This document shows positions 33,262 to 44,181 of a DNA stretch of 64,000 bases, one piece after another. The position numbers and the translations under genes were made by a program. How positions within the stretch are numbered: position 1 is the first letter of the stretch; each line of letters starts with the position of its first letter. Under the pieces are notes generated by a model. The model searched no databases, was not told the origin of the DNA, and was given only the letters and a program-made list of their open reading frames with translations. This DNA is from Cephalotus follicularis (Eukaryota > Streptophyta > Magnoliopsida > Oxalidales > Cephalotaceae). The DNA is taken from positions 709,398 through 773,397 of the forward strand of contig BDDD01000125.1 of NCBI GenBank assembly GCA_001972305.1. The letters run 5' to 3'.

Positions 33262-35512
33262 AGCTCAAATTTAGAGAATCGTTAACGAACCAAACTTAAG
33301 TCCACTTTTAGGTTTATTATTCATGCATGATTAGAACTTGAACAAATCTAAACTTAACTCAACTGGACTCAATTCAACCCATATTTTAGAAGGAATTCAT
33401 TGTTTCCCCATAACATACACAGCTTTGAAAACATGTTAATGAGGAGACAAAGCTAAAATTGTAATAAGGAAACTAGCGCCACCCAACTTTTCATGGAAGC
33501 CAAAGTCCATGCACATTAATTGGATGAATCCTAAAGTTGTTAAGGGCATGCCCAATGTATAACATAAAATACTACGTAGTAGTAGTGCATTATAGTGGCA
33601 AAATCGCGCACAAGTGAGTTGCATCACAGTTTGATTCATGTAGCCAACATGACTCCATATTACTAATTGATAACCGTTCTAAACATATTAAATTCTATAA
33701 ACATCACTAGTCAATGATGCACTTCGTGATAGGATGTAGACCTCATAAATACCAAATTTAAAATCTGGAGATAAATCAATACGCAAATTCTTTCATGAAT
33801 ATATCACAAACCATCAAATAAATTGTTGTAAAAAACGCAATACAATTGTCTACCGCGACAAAGAAAATCCGCAATAAATAAAACGCATCACAAATAATCA
33901 TCAGTGGGGACGACAATGATATCCAAATATATGTTATATCTGTTACTAAAACTAACTAAATACTTTAATCTTAATACCGTTTTAATCCCTTTTAACTTAT
34001 ACACTTATTTAATATTATTGTTTTGTCTCGAACCGCGAGTACTACGTATCTATCCGGATGACATATACACCTTACACGCAATGGGATTCAAAAGATGTTG
34101 AATTAAGGAAAAAATAATGTTATAATAAAAATGGAGTCAACCACCAATAAATTTTATGTATGATTAGACACTTAATTAATTGTAACAAATTTTAAACAAG
34201 TATGCGTTACCAAAAATTAAGATTTGGAGGTAAATTAATGTGCGGATAATGTGTTAACACCCCCGTAACACCCGTTATAGTGATAGTACACATAATTGTG
34301 AGTCATTTTGTCATTGTTCGTTTAAAAAACAAGCATATAACAAATTATTTACCATAAAGAAACGCAACATATGATTTATTCAATTTTGTTTTGTTCCGGT
34401 ATATTTGATATTGGAAACATCCAAGAAACACTTCATGCCACTTGCATTCAAGTTCTTAGAAATTTCCTCACCTCTGGAGTTTTAAGGGTAGTGACACTGC
34501 AAATACCTTTAAGTTTTGTCGTCATATTCATTTTATTAGCGTGTTTCATGTGAGTAAACTAATAACCTTATCTTATGCATCTCAAAAAAATAATTAATAA
34601 AAAATGTCATGACCAGACACATATTTGCACGTCACAAAAATATTGGAGGAAAGAATTTACATTTTTAACGTTTCCTTGGAGATATCAACAATCTTTTTTT
34701 GTGTAGCTCTGCCCTGAGTATCCTCATTAGTGTGTTTTTTTTCTTGTCCTTTTGCTGATCATCTTGTACCATGATCATAATGAAAGTGCTTAGGATGTAA
34801 CCCTGATTTGAGAGAAATTTTCTTGATTAGTTTGGAAATTAATGAAACACAATCAAATTAAATATCTAGTCAACAGGATCAAATCAAATATATAGGTTAA
34901 TAGAATCAACTCTAATCTATTATTTAACATAATCAATTCTACGCCGAAATTTATAAAAAAAAAGTGAAATTAAATAAATTTAAATTAAATAAATTTAAAT
35001 AACTCGTGAGGAATGAAAGACAAAATTATGACAATTTATTAAAAAATAATTAGATCCTAAGGAAAAACATCACGATCAACTATCAATACAATTAATTGCT
35101 CAAAAGACTTGATATGAGATCGAACAAAATTGGGTGTCAACACTCGTCCCACCAAATTATTTGTTAATAGGGTAAAATACCCAAAAATAAACTCAAAATC
35201 TAACTTAAATATAAACCCAAACCTGAATCCGAATCGGTTTGAAAAAATACAATTATATACAAAAAATAGATAAATTAACCAAATTAAATACAAAACAACC
35301 AACATTAAACAAATACATAATAAATTATCATTAGTTCATCACAAATTAAACCATCATCACAAACCATATACAACATAAACCATTAACATTCATCACAAGC
35401 CAAATAAAAATAAACCATCACAAGTCTAATAAAACATTAACCTAATGATTTTTATATGGGGTAATATATAGATTAGGTAAGTTACCTAGTCCATAGGTAT
35501 CCTGTCTAGACC
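33262..35512. other. AT-rich intergenic DNA
   Basis: No gene or element boundary is recognised. Short ORFs are scattered and unconserved in appearance. 34930-35010 is almost pure A/T, with a doubled 'aaattaaataaattt' phrase. The first 50 bp share the 'gttaacga' theme with 6343-6400. Confidence 0.5.
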
Positions 35513-35529
35513 CACTACAAGAAACAGGG

Positions 35530-35850
35530 GCAATAGCGATTGCCCGTGCAATCGCTATTTCCCATAAGGCATTCGCTATTGAGACAATAGTGATTGCATA
35601 GGTAATCGCCTAAAAACTTGTCGCTGCTGACAATCCCTACTGTTGATTAGTAACGATTGCCAAAACTAACTATTAGCAATCACTACTAATGCTATAATGG
35701 CATCATAGGTAGCATGTGTGGCAATCACTATATGTCAGTAGGGATTGCATAGGCAATCGCCACTGCCCAATTTTTTTTTTTTTTATGAACAATAACGATT
35801 GCCATAGCAGCAGGGATTGCAATGGCAATCGCTATTGTGTAAAAATCTGG
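35530..35850. repeat. CACTA 2 subterminal inverted repeats
   Basis: About a dozen copies of a short motif, 'gcaatcgctattgcc' and its complement 'ggcaatagcgattgc', in both orientations (e.g. 35530, 35554, 35585, 35600, 35655, 35740, 35755, 35790, 35825). The core GCAATCGCTATTG is near-palindromic, so adjacent copies can pair. This is the expected position for binding sites of the CACTA accessory protein. Confidence 0.8.
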
Positions 35851-36117
35851 ATAGGATTTTTTCTTTTTCATAAAAGTCACCTGAAAAGATAAAAAACAAA
35901 TCACACATTCAATCGTTCTGGACTCTGCCCAGTTTTCAACCAACAAACGCTTTCAACCAACAAACGCTTCTCTTTTGAATCCATAAACACAACAACTATG
36001 CCAACAAAAATATATAGCTGAAACTGTCTACAAAAAAACATGTAAAGGTTTAAATATATACAAAACTGTTATATATACAATAAAACTGTTAAATAAGTGT
36101 TTTCAAAATAGCACTAT

Positions 36118-38839
36118 TGTAACGCCCAAAATTTTCCTATGTTGTAATTTCACAATGTAATGTATTTTTATTGTGGAATTAATAAAAGAATGGATTTCCA
36201 AGACTTTGATGATGTTTTACAAACTCTAATAATGTTGAAATTTGGAATAAAATATTAAAAGAATGTTTAAAGGATAAAACGGCGCTGTTTTTAGAAAACG
36301 CGTCGACGCCTTTAGAATCACGTCGGCGTCCTTGAAGCAAAGGGGAGCACGTAACTGCATGCACATGCACATCGATGCGGGCGAGGACATCGACGCCCTC
36401 GTGTAAAAAGGGAAAAGACGTCGACGTCTTTTAAGAAGACGTCGATGCGATAACATCAAATGTCAGGCACGTTACTCTGCTGACAAATAACGTGCAAGGG
36501 GGAGCTTTTTAGGGCCTTTTGCAGGCGCCTTGGTACGTGGATGATACGTGTTGAGCATGCTAGCATGATACCAGGCATGCAGGTGCTAGATTGGAAGGAA
36601 GGTCATGACACTTGGGTGTGCATGCAGGCTGTGTGCCACCTTCAATGCCTGCTCCTGCAAAAGAAGTGAGGCAGAATTGGGAAAGAGAAAAGAAATGGGA
36701 AATGGAGCCTGTGAGATGCATGCAACGGGCCAGAGAGGGAAGAGGGATGTGAGACCTGCATAAAACGCCTCCTATCTTCATCCCTAGTTTGGCTAAAACA
36801 CCAGTGTAAGAAAACAAGAGAGTGAAAGAGAGCCATTATTAAACCTGGTTGGAGCTTGGAGCTTGGAACTGGGGCTTGCAGCAACAGGAGGAACCTAGAG
36901 GCTGCCGTGACCAGTTTGGAACGCAAAGATGTGGACTTTCCAGTTCCTAACTTGGAACGAAAGGTAGCGGAAGCCATAACTGTAACCTTGAGGTTTATAT
37001 TCATGCATGGTCTATGGTTTTGGTGTATAAAATGCATGATTACTGAGTTGATTTTGATCACTGGATTGATGCCATGATATGCTAGATGTGTGATGTGTAT
37101 CTGCATGTGGGTTTGCTGCCTTAATTACATGATAATTTGCATGTATGTGGTTTGTTATGGTTATTGTTTGTTCTGTCGTGAGGAAGAAGACGACTGATAC
37201 GCGAAACACGTTGACGCCTTTTTATGACATCGACGTATTTTGATCATTTTCTGGGTTACTGATGTGAAACGGATCGACATCTTTGGAAGGACATCGATGC
37301 ATTAGGATACCTGCATGGGTTTTGACATGTTACACGTCGACGTCTAAGGTTCCCACCTTAACAAGTCGACGCTGTAAGCAATACGCTGACGTTTTAAGGT
37401 TCCAGACCTTGAGCGTCGATGCGTATGATGGACATCGACGTCTTTAGACTGTAGAACGAGCTGACACTAAGGACTTGGACATCGACGTTAATGGACAAAG
37501 ACATCGAAGCCTTTGGATAGACATCAACGTCTTTTGGTACTGTTTGGAGGTTTCTTCATCTAACGATACGAAACGATCCCGATTCTTGTTAGGGTGCATT
37601 TGAGAATTTGTATGCATTGAACATACACTGTTTACTGCCTGATTGTGTACTGTTTGTAAATTGTTTATGATTTCTAAAGATATGATATTTAGAAATGCAT
37701 ATGTGAACTCGGAACGTGCTATTTTGAGTATGGAAATATGTATTTGATAATAACGTATTTTCAAAGCAAACTGATAAACGATTTACACTACTGAATGGTT
37801 CAAAGGTATTCAACTACTGAAAATACATTTTCAAATATTATTACTTTTAAATATTTGAAAAGAGGACTGCCTGTTGTCGATCTGAACGATCACCACTCTA
37901 CTGCTACTGCACTGTTTACTGTCTGAATTCACTGTTTGCTCTGTGAATTGGTATGTGTTTGTGCTTGAGCCACTGGTTGCATGGCGGAGGCTGCCAGCGC
38001 CGGCTAGTGGTAGGGTTGACCTAGGGGCCAGGAGTATGGCTGGGTAACTCACTGTACTATTGCCTCGCTCGGTTTCCTGGAGTAAGGACCGGAGTGAGAG
38101 TGTAGCGTGGGGCCAGGAGTTGGTGGCGCTACACATACTGCCTGTTGTTGTGGTCCTATGTGGACATCCTGTACTGCCTGTTGGTCCTTCTCGGACATTA
38201 CTGTGCTTGTTGATGTAGCCCTGGCCGGGTTACTACTGTACTGTTCCTGCATACATATATTTTCTTATATATGTACCCACTGCTATTTTTACTGTACTAC
38301 AAAATATATATATTTCTCATATATATATAAACTGGTATTTCCTACACTGCATCATTTATGCATACACTACATGACATGCATTTAATGTTGATCCCGAGCT
38401 ACCTTTATGACTTAGCCGAGTGAGGACAAAGGCTAACCCTTACTTTGCAGATTGATGCAGTGGACCGGTTGGACTGGCATGGGCGAAGGACAAGATGTTA
38501 TGATGTTCTGTTCTTGGTTTTACTTAATCTCCTGTTTTGTAATAATTTGGGTTTTGTTTAAGAACTGAGGATGTATCGTTCTTATGTTTTGTTAACAATG
38601 GGATTTAATCTTGTACTGTAATCACGCTCCATTTTTGTGGGCTTTTAACAATGTTGGGCTTGTTGAGTAGCGTGTAGTATGGGATGCACGCTACGGGTTT
38701 TACAACTTATGGGTTTTAATGCTTCCGCAACTGACTTATGGTTTAAAGTTTAAATTTTATGGTTTTTACATGAGCTGTATTTATATGTTATTTGCCTTTA
38801 TCACCTTTATGTGTGTCTACCAAAAAACGGGGTGTGACA
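36118..38839 (+). mobile_element. Solo LTR 2 (gypsy type, 2722 bp) in CACTA 2
   Basis: It starts TGTAACGCCC, ends GGGTGTGACA and is flanked by ACTAT duplications (36113-36117 and 38840-38844). No coding domains. Two clusters (about 36300-36450 and 37200-37520) hold many copies of a palindromic motif around ATCGA(C/T)G, including a perfect 20-bp palindrome AAAAGACGTCGACGTCTTTT (36413-36432). The 100 bp left of the insertion (about 36012-36117) is repeated right of it (about 38845-38950), so the LTR entered a pre-existing tandem duplication in the CACTA element. The strand is tentative. Confidence 0.9.
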
Positions 38840-38967
38840 ACTATACAGCTAGAACTGTCTACAAAAAAAGCATGTAAAGGTTTAAATGTACACAAAACTG
38901 CTATATACACAATAAAACTGTTAAATAAGTGTTTTCAAAATAGTATTATACAACTATGATAGAGCTA

Positions 38968-38969
<2 letters not shown>

Positions 38970-39018
<49 letters not shown>

Positions 39019-39035
39019 TAGATAGATAGATAGAG

Positions 39036-39080
<45 letters not shown>
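38970..39080. repeat. (GA)n/(GATA)n microsatellite
   Basis: About 110 bp of GA dinucleotides interrupted by two GATA blocks. The Leu/Ser-rich ORF over it is an artefact of the repeat. Confidence 0.95.
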
Positions 39081-39083
<3 letters not shown>

Positions 39084-40880
39084 ATGAAGTGTCCATCTCA
39101 TCATCCTCCTCATCAAGTGACGACTGCTCGCTCGACCGATCAACAGAAGGAGGCACGGTGGGAGCTGGTGCATGAGGCATCCCAATGCCTCGTGAATCAA
39201 GCATCTACCTCATTTGTTCCAACATCTGGGAGGCATGTGAATCCATCATCTGGCTCATGAGCTTTACCATCTGTGATCGCACCATCGCAAACATCTCGTT
39301 AGCCACCTCAGGCTGTACTGGTGTGCTCGACGAGGGAGGTAGGGCCCGACTTTTAGAGGTGTAAGGGGGGGACCATGTGCAGAGTGTGATGGAGGAAGCA
39401 CATCCCGGGCAAGCATGTAGTTGCCCAGCCCTAATAGTTCCTTATGCAAATCACCGGTCTCCGCTGCCCATGGCACTGGATCGAAAGGAATCTATGCCGA
39501 TGGTTGTCCGGAAGCATCAGCCTGGTGTGAGCTAGAGATGGATGGTAAACTGGCGAGGTACATATTATCCTACCACTCTATCAAGCACCTCAAGTGGAAC
39601 CTGTATGTAATCCTTCTTCTTTTGAAGGTCAACATACATTTGAGAGAAGTCATTCCTATCCTATGTTAGAAAAATAAAACATAAGTATAGTACACATTAG
39701 AAGAAGTTATTGTAATGCACATATATTACACGTAAATTTACAAACCTCCAACAAGTGCTTCTCCATCTGGATGGAGCAGTCAGTGTATGTCATGTGCTTG
39801 GGGCTAGCATAGTTCTTAGTCATGGTCTTAGTCTTTTGCACCTAATCCTCTTGTTGTTAGTGATCCAAAAGGTTATCCCACACGTCTAGATTAACATAGT
39901 GTGTGCGGTGCTCCTTGCAACTAGCGTCAACCCACTGCAAGTTCCCAGCATCCTACTTTGCCTTCTCCCTGGCATTGTACATCTACTTGGGAAAGTTGGC
40001 CTAGGCAAACCTATGCATGGCCCTGTAAGCATTGGGGGTGGACTCGCCAAAGTACAATTGCAAGTACAAAGGGAAATTAATATATAAACATGGATACAGT
40101 GAAATTAAAGAGTATCATAAAAATTAAATAACGTACCTCAACCCTTTATCACACCATCTCCTTCAATGAAAGAGGTCGGTCCTGCCATGTGGTGTAGGGA
40201 TTGGACAAAAACCTCTTGCATATATCGCTAAAGACGTTCTTCGCGTACTTGTCGTGAAAGGACCAGTTCAAGTACAAAAAATATACAATGAAAAACATAT
40301 TAACATATTAACTGAGTTTTGTATAACAAAAACTAAGTATTAACCCTAAATAAGTTTATATGAGATAAGAGAAAAAATCCTAAAGGCGTGAGAGCCTTAC
40401 GAGGTTGCTGGTCCTTGCTCGGGGGTTCCAGGATCCCTCTGGTGGGATCCCTCCTCTGAGGTGCTACAAAATAAAAAAGTCAATCAAAGAATAAATTCAT
40501 CGTTAGTACATAATCAACAAACGATTCATTAACAATTAAAAGATAATTAAATTTGATATATATTACCTAGTGGGGGTCTCGATGATGATGGTGTATCAGT
40601 GGGAGGAGTGGAAGGCCCAACAGTCGAAGGCGTAGCTGTATGTGACGGGCCTAAAACGGAGGTAGAGGCCATAGTCGAAGCGCTGACAGCGTTAGAGTGG
40701 CTGCCTATCAGGCTCGATGTGTTGGGCAGATATGGGTGTGCGAGCTACTAGAGGGTGATCTCCCTCTGCTTGTGCCCGTCCTACTAGTACTCATGCTAAG
40801 GTCATCAGTACCCTGTGATTGTAGCTGCCTGGGCCTAGGCATATTTGATCACAAAAGAAAAAAAAACGCCATGTCATACA
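39080..40880 (-). pseudogene. CACTA 2 Transposase_24-like (TnpA-type) remnant
   Basis: On the minus strand there is an N-terminal Pro/Ser/Thr-rich stretch (MPRPRQLQSQGTDD, about 40842), interrupted by introns or decay. Then come HMTYTDCSIQMEKHLLE (about 39795-39745), VPLEVLDRVVG (about 39605-39575), a Gly-poor linker and a coiled tail MFAMVRSQMVKLMSQMMDSH (about 39295-39235), ending in an acidic DEEDDEMDTS. The pattern matches plant Transposase_24 proteins. Stops occur throughout. Confidence 0.6.
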
Positions 40881-41224
40881 AATATGTAAATTAAACTCCA
40901 AGTGAATAAAACAATTATATTTAATATCGTAGTACATATGCAACCTATAACGTTGATTGTAACATACAATCCCTGTCGCTACTTAGAATCGTACACATCC
41001 TCATCCTCAACTTCATCTTCTTATTCATCTTCATATTCATCATCACCTATCCCCTGCGTCTCAACCATTGCCCTAGTTATTTCAACCTCTTCTCCTAGAA
41101 CATCTCGTCGATGATAAACAAGATCCTCGTCCGTCAGATGCAGATATGTCACAATACTCCCCTCTTCTTGAATGTATGTGTCATCTCCCATCCATGCAGG
41201 GACTCCTTGATTGGCCTCAAGGAT

Positions 41225-41780
41225 TTAAAATGCTTTTCTCGGCCTAACTTTGATTACATGGAACCAATCTTTATTCTTCTTCGACACACTTAGGACATAG
41301 AAGAATTGAGATGTTTGATGAGCCATGATGAAATGCTCATATTTCCTAAGTTTTATTTTATGATTTACAGTGACGATGCCATTAAGCAATATTTTCACAC
41401 CTCTGAAAGGATCTTCCCAATCACACCTAAACAGGATGATTGGTGGATAGTTCCTTGCGTAATCAAGCTCAACCACTTCCACAAAGGTGTTGTAATAATC
41501 ATATTCATTTTCGCTGTAACAACTCCCCTTAATCATCACCCCACTGTATTGCATTAGTTTTATTAACTTCCGCAGTTGCTACACGGAATCTAAATCCATT
41601 TATAATATACTTTCTGTATAACGTAACACCTTCTAATGGTCCATCAGGCATATTATATATCAAATCGAAGAGCACAAAAAGAGGAGCAAAAGCCATATTC
41701 CATCGAGTCATATTGTTCACGTTTCGGTCGTCAATTTTAGCGCAAAAAAATTCTGGTATAAACTTAATTAAAATAAACAT
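41225..41780 (-). pseudogene. CACTA 2 TNP2 C-terminal remnant (DUF4216-like)
   Basis: On the minus strand: VTLYRKYIINGFRFRVATAE (about 41625-41565), then QYSGVMIKGSCYSEN.., DYYNTFVEVVELDYARNY, ILFRCDWEDPFRGVKI and FFYVLSVSKKNKDWFHVIKV (to 41240). This is the C-terminal DUF4216-type module of CACTA transposases. One stop near 41555 separates the two parts. The catalytic part of TNP2 is missing. Confidence 0.82.
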
Positions 41781-41790
41781 GAATAAAATA

Positions 41791-44030
41791 ATATATTACA
41801 CACTAGAGTCCTAAATCACATATGTCCTAATCTGATAATACCTGTTAAAATTAATTGAATCATATGAGATATTAGAACACCTATAATCGATGAATGAATA
41901 TCGTACATGATTGAGCCATATTCAATTATACAGCTGAATAAAAAAATCATGACGATTCAAGATCAAAGAACAAAGATTGGCAGTGGAATAGGGCTAGTTT
42001 TTCTCCTCATTTTCCTAAATCTAGAAGGTGGCTCTCAAATGGGTTAATAACATAATACGATAGGAAGGAGCAGGGATCTAGCCATATGCACTTTTTATTA
42101 GAAAGTCTTAAGGCCTCTCCATAACAAGCCAATGATTTTCTACATCCCACACTTACTATAAGTCCATATCTACATTAAGCTTGTCTCAATATTTTTTTCC
42201 CAATGCGTGCTAGCCCATACACAATAGATTCTTTAGTAATATTGGGCCACAAGCTTATCTGAATATGAATAAATAACCTAACTATATTTAGCAAACTAAA
42301 ATATTGACAATTAATATTAGCCTATAATCAAGATTAATTTTCAATTAATATTCAAAATGTAAAGACAATCTTTTATTTTATTTTTTCAAGTGTCATCTTC
42401 TTTTCTTTTTATAACTTTCAAACACCCCTTGGGAGAAAAATATTGAACCAACACCATGTTTTGTTAAGGAATGACTACAATTGAGAATTAATAATGCATG
42501 CTAATTGCAAGTAATAATCAAAACAACTTTGTTTTGGTTTCGGTTCCCAAATGATTAAAGACAAAAATGGTTGCAAACGGCTCTACAACGGATAATATTC
42601 CAAACAAAGGTTGAGTTGTTATTATAAACGATTACAGATAATGTAATAAAATATTATTGGTAATTTAATATTAGAAATCAGAACATAATCAATGATGATA
42701 CCAATTTTATTTTGTCTCCTCGAATATAATGGTATGAGAATTGATATTTATAAAGTTATTCCTCCATTATTATTGGTGAATCTACATCTCTATCCATCAT
42801 GCTTACTTTTGTTCAAATTCAAAGTAAGGCAGTCAATTAGAATAATGCAATAAAGTTTGGATTCTCATAAATCTAAGGAAACCACATCTCATTTACTAGC
42901 TTGACATATAATTGCCCAAAGTGTCCTAAACAAAATAAGAAAATGAGATACAAATTGGGAAGTAAACGTTAGGGGAGCGGGAGCCTTTTCTTTTGTTTTT
43001 TTCAAACCAAACTTTGGGATCAAATTATTACCTAAACACAATTAGATTGAGAAAGAATAGGAGAATATTTAAGGAAAAATCAACTCGAATAAGGGTTTAA
43101 TACATGGACTAATGATATCAACGTGACTCACGTCGAAAAGATTAAGTGGGCTATTAAATATATATACTTGGGAGATACTTCCTCCTCAAAAGCATGCTTT
43201 TAGGGATGAAGATCTTAACATAGTATCAGAGTCAGGTTGGCCCTCTATCACACACGTCTGGGACAAGTTACATAGCCTCTGAGCCCGTCGTCAAGGACAA
43301 GCTTTGCACTTAACAGACTCAAACCTGATATTCAAACTTAAGGAGGTTTTTGTAATATTTGAAAGCCCGTCGTCAAGGACAAGCTTTGCACCTAACAGAC
43401 TCAAACCTGTGTTAATAAATCTAAACCTCATTGGTTTTTTGTATTTTACACTATATTCTATTATAAAAATAAATATATAATGATAAAATCTTTAATCAAT
43501 ATCAGTGTGGATAGTTTGTATAGAATTTAACTATTAGATTAAATGTTTTATTTATATAGATCATACATGTAAAATTTTTCAAGTCAATTGATTATTTATA
43601 ATGATTTAGCTCCCCATATCAATTTATATAATTATATAATTTTTTTTATAATATTAAATAATAAATTTTTTAATTAAATATTTATAAATATTTAATTGAT
43701 TTAAAATTTTATATTCATAATCTCTCTGTTTATATAAAACATTAAACATAAGAATAAACTTGACTGTTATTGCATCCATATATTATATATTTAAAGTGAT
43801 AAATCAAAATAAAAAAACTAATAAAAGTGTTACAATAACCTCTTTCATTTTGACAACAATTTCAAAAACAGTTTAAAAAAGGCAAACAGAAAACGGTCCA
43901 TAAACAAAGGCTTCCTACGTTTATGTACCTCTCTCTCTCTCTCTCTTGGATGATGATTTGGGTTACTTCCTGGCAATGAAAAGGACCCATAAGTGAAAAC
44001 TGTGTGAGTCTGAGTGAAGCCTCATAAGGG
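41791..44030. other. AT-rich intergenic DNA with a retroelement scrap
   Basis: Mostly featureless AT-rich sequence. Around 43180-43235 a hairpin (AAAAGCATGCTTTT) is followed by 'cttaacaTAGTATCAGAGTCAGG', which looks like an LTR end plus a decayed initiator-Met PBS. A 45-bp phrase beginning 'cccgtcgtcaaggacaagc' occurs twice (about 43286 and 43366). A (CT)8 run lies at 43930-43948. The full LTR could not be delimited. Confidence 0.5.
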
Positions 44031-44031
44031 T

Positions 44032-44052
44032 TATATATATATTTTTATATAA
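44032..44052 (+). promoter_or_regulatory. TATA-like element of the WVD2-like gene
   Basis: An AT stretch with two TATA boxes (tatatatatatttttatata), 130-150 bp before the start codon and preceded by a CT-rich run. The position suits a core promoter; the start of transcription is not known. Confidence 0.5.
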
Positions 44053-44181
44053 TCAGAGAGCCGTTATCATTAACCAGTATTATTCATCAAGAAAAACAGT
44101 AGATAAAAGGAAGGTTTTTTTTTAAAGAGTTGGGTTTTTGTTGTATTTGCGTGTCTCCCTTTCCCTGTGTAGTGCTAGAAA

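Larger units (their letters stand above)
35513..41790 (-). mobile_element. CACTA transposon 2, 5'-truncated; right end approximate
   Basis: The left terminus is CACTACAAGAAACAGGGG (35513-35530), a classic CACTA end, followed by dense subterminal repeats. Minus-strand coding remnants follow the CACTA order: TNP2 C terminus (41780-41225), then a Transposase_24-type gene (40880-39080). The rest of TNP2 and the opposite terminus are absent, so about 41790 is a truncation point. A solo LTR sits at 36118-38839. Its subterminal motif differs completely from that of CACTA 1, so this is another family. Confidence 0.85.

Noticed and set aside
33904-34101. Short ORFs in the AT-rich region 33262-35512
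   Set aside because: Codon content follows AT composition, with no recognisable motif and no partner features.
38946-39200. Leu/Ser-rich protein
   Set aside because: It is largely a translation of the (GA)n/(GATA)n microsatellite.
44165-44176. CACTA terminus (ctgtgtagtgc) as the missing end of CACTA 2
   Set aside because: It lies in the 5' leader of the WVD2-like gene, matches only the last bases of a terminus and has no subterminal repeats next to it.
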